A stretch of 64,000 nt of DNA from positions 310,001 through 374,000 of the forward strand of contig JAJFJZ010000025.1 in the NCBI GenBank assembly GCA_021773565.1, given 5' to 3'. Positions 63,370 through 64,000 of this stretch are shown here, in pieces (position 1 is the first letter of the stretch; each line of letters starts with the position of its first letter). The notes below the pieces were generated by a model. It ran no database searches and was not told the DNA's origin. It saw nothing but the letters and a program-made list of their open reading frames with translations. Origin of the DNA: Gammaproteobacteria bacterium. Its GTDB lineage: Bacteria > Pseudomonadota > Gammaproteobacteria > Pseudomonadales > Azotimanducaceae. Both the position numbers and the translations under genes were made by a program.

Positions 63370-64000
63370 ATGGCTTCAAGTTTTCAACCACAAACATTTT
63401 TTGATCGGCTGGCCGCGCATCCTGGTGAAGACGTAGCACTTTCAGATGGTAGGCATTGTTTAAATTACGCGCAGTTACGTACTCTATTTTATGAGTTCGC
63501 TCTCACGCTACTGGTGCCTGGCCAAAAATCCCTTGGAGGGGAGCGCATAGCCCTTATACTACCGGCTGGATTTAACTACACCGTCGCCTTGCTGGGCATC
63601 TGGCGAGCGGGTGGAGTTGCTGTACCACTAAATGTAAACACTCCCCCGAACGAGATTATGTACGCCCTGTCCACTGCTGGCGTGACTCGGGCATTTACCG
63701 ATAAAGAACATCAGCAGGTTTCAGATTCATTATGTGCTGAGCTCGGAATTCCCCTTGAACTCTGTGACACCCATAACACCTCTGAAACCATTAGCGAGCG
63801 CGATATACCGCTTCCAGGGCCCGATGCCCGAGCGCTCCTGTTATTCACCAGCGGCACCACCAACAAACCCAAAGGCGTGGTCACCACTCACGGTAACCTC
63901 ACCGCTCAAGTGAACACACTACTTGAAGCGTGGTATTGGCACGCAACTGATGTCATTCCGCTATTTTTGCCAATGCACCATGTACACGGAATCATCAACG
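63370..64000 (+). CDS. Malonyl-CoA-synthetase-like AMP-binding ligase (3' partial)
   Basis: An open frame from the ATG at 63370 (GGAGGA nine bases upstream) runs to the window end, 210 codons visible. N-terminus T-F-F-D-R-L-A-A-H-P-G, then A-L-L-G-I-W-R-A-G-G-V-A-V-P-L-N, the P-loop L-L-F-T-S-G-T-T-N-K-P-K-G-V-V (about 157-171), and F-L-P-M-H-H-V-H-G-I-I-N. The last pattern is typical of MatB-like malonyl/methylmalonyl-CoA synthetases. Divergent from the TRAP operon with 145 bases between. The C-terminal domain is outside the window, so specificity remains open. Confidence 0.88.
   Translation, partial: MASSFQPQTFFDRLAAHPGEDVALSDGRHCLNYAQLRTLFYEFALTLLVPGQKSLGGERIALILPAGFNYTVALLGIWRAGGVAVPLNVNTPPNEIMYALSTAGVTRAFTDKEHQQVSDSLCAELGIPLELCDTHNTSETISERDIPLPGPDARALLLFTSGTTNKPKGVVTTHGNLTAQVNTLLEAWYWHATDVIPLFLPMHHVHGIIN

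Noticed and set aside
1-64000. Defence islands, prophage, insertion sequences, tRNA or rRNA genes
   Set aside because: No transposase, integrase, restriction, toxin-antitoxin or structural RNA signature was found on reading both strands, although tRNA detection by eye is not reliable.

Overview
The window looks like chromosomal DNA of an aerobic, heterotrophic gammaproteobacterium, most likely marine. This is an inference from family content: a rhombosortase with its GlyGly-CTERM substrate, a Pseudomonas-type isocitrate lyase, NhaD, Lhr, oligopeptidase B, YcaQ, a TRAP transporter and a CYP153-like P450. No rRNA, tRNA, CRISPR array, phage module or insertion sequence was seen. Coding density is high and no gap exceeds 300 bases. 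Both ends are cut: the first gene (1-2481) starts upstream of the window, and the last (63370-64000, a malonyl-CoA-synthetase-like ligase) runs off the end.

Layout. 1-3079: a surface/secreted beta-propeller plus Calx-beta protein with a GlyGly-CTERM tail, overlapping the gene of its probable processing protease, rhombosortase. 3032-6975 (minus): a DUF6152 protein, two related secreted proteins of unknown function and a beta-lactamase-fold serine hydrolase. 7142-10012: a medium-chain reductase and isocitrate lyase, the latter behind a long AT-rich palindrome. 10146-16812: an oxidation block of a quinoprotein dehydrogenase with its cytochrome c, an MFS carrier, a CYP153-like P450, a small membrane-anchored protein and a second serine hydrolase. 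16824-25683: assorted metabolism (sugar isomerase, AIM24-like protein, exported epoxide-hydrolase-like enzyme, transaldolase, NhaD, HAD phosphatase, aconitase A). 25837-29912: a potassium channel with a zinc-ribbon tail, a LapG-like cysteine protease, a small exported protein, an exported protein of unknown function and an exported metallopeptidase with repeats. 29971-37304: Hsp20, PhoD, adenine deaminase, gamma-glutamyltransferase, YcaQ and a basic secreted protein behind response-regulator-like direct repeats. 37308-37368 is a perfect 29-bp inverted repeat of REP type.

37366-40608 carries an acyl-CoA synthetase, a histidine phosphatase and an SDR enzyme. 40615-47273 (minus) is the most unusual locus: a six-gene operon encoding a LolA-like carrier, three LolC/E-type ABC permeases, a LolD-type ATPase and an outer-membrane beta-barrel protein. 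It is divergent from a TetR-family regulator, with palindromes between them. This is the best candidate in the window for an undescribed envelope transport system. 48076-56440 carries a thiolase, oligopeptidase B, a small zinc-ribbon protein and the giant helicase Lhr, which has a 21-nt tandem repeat in its linker. 56510-63224 holds an amidohydrolase, a degenerate GGDEF-EAL protein, and a tightly coupled TRAP operon (P-Q-M) with an aldonolactone oxidase.

Together the acyl-CoA synthetases, thiolase, CYP153-like enzyme, isocitrate lyase and aconitase fit growth on fatty acids or hydrocarbons through beta-oxidation and the glyoxylate shunt. Exported hydrolases, PhoD, Ggt and adenine deaminase fit scavenging of dissolved organic matter. 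Start codons were re-chosen where a Shine-Dalgarno site, signal peptide or gene overlap gave a better candidate.
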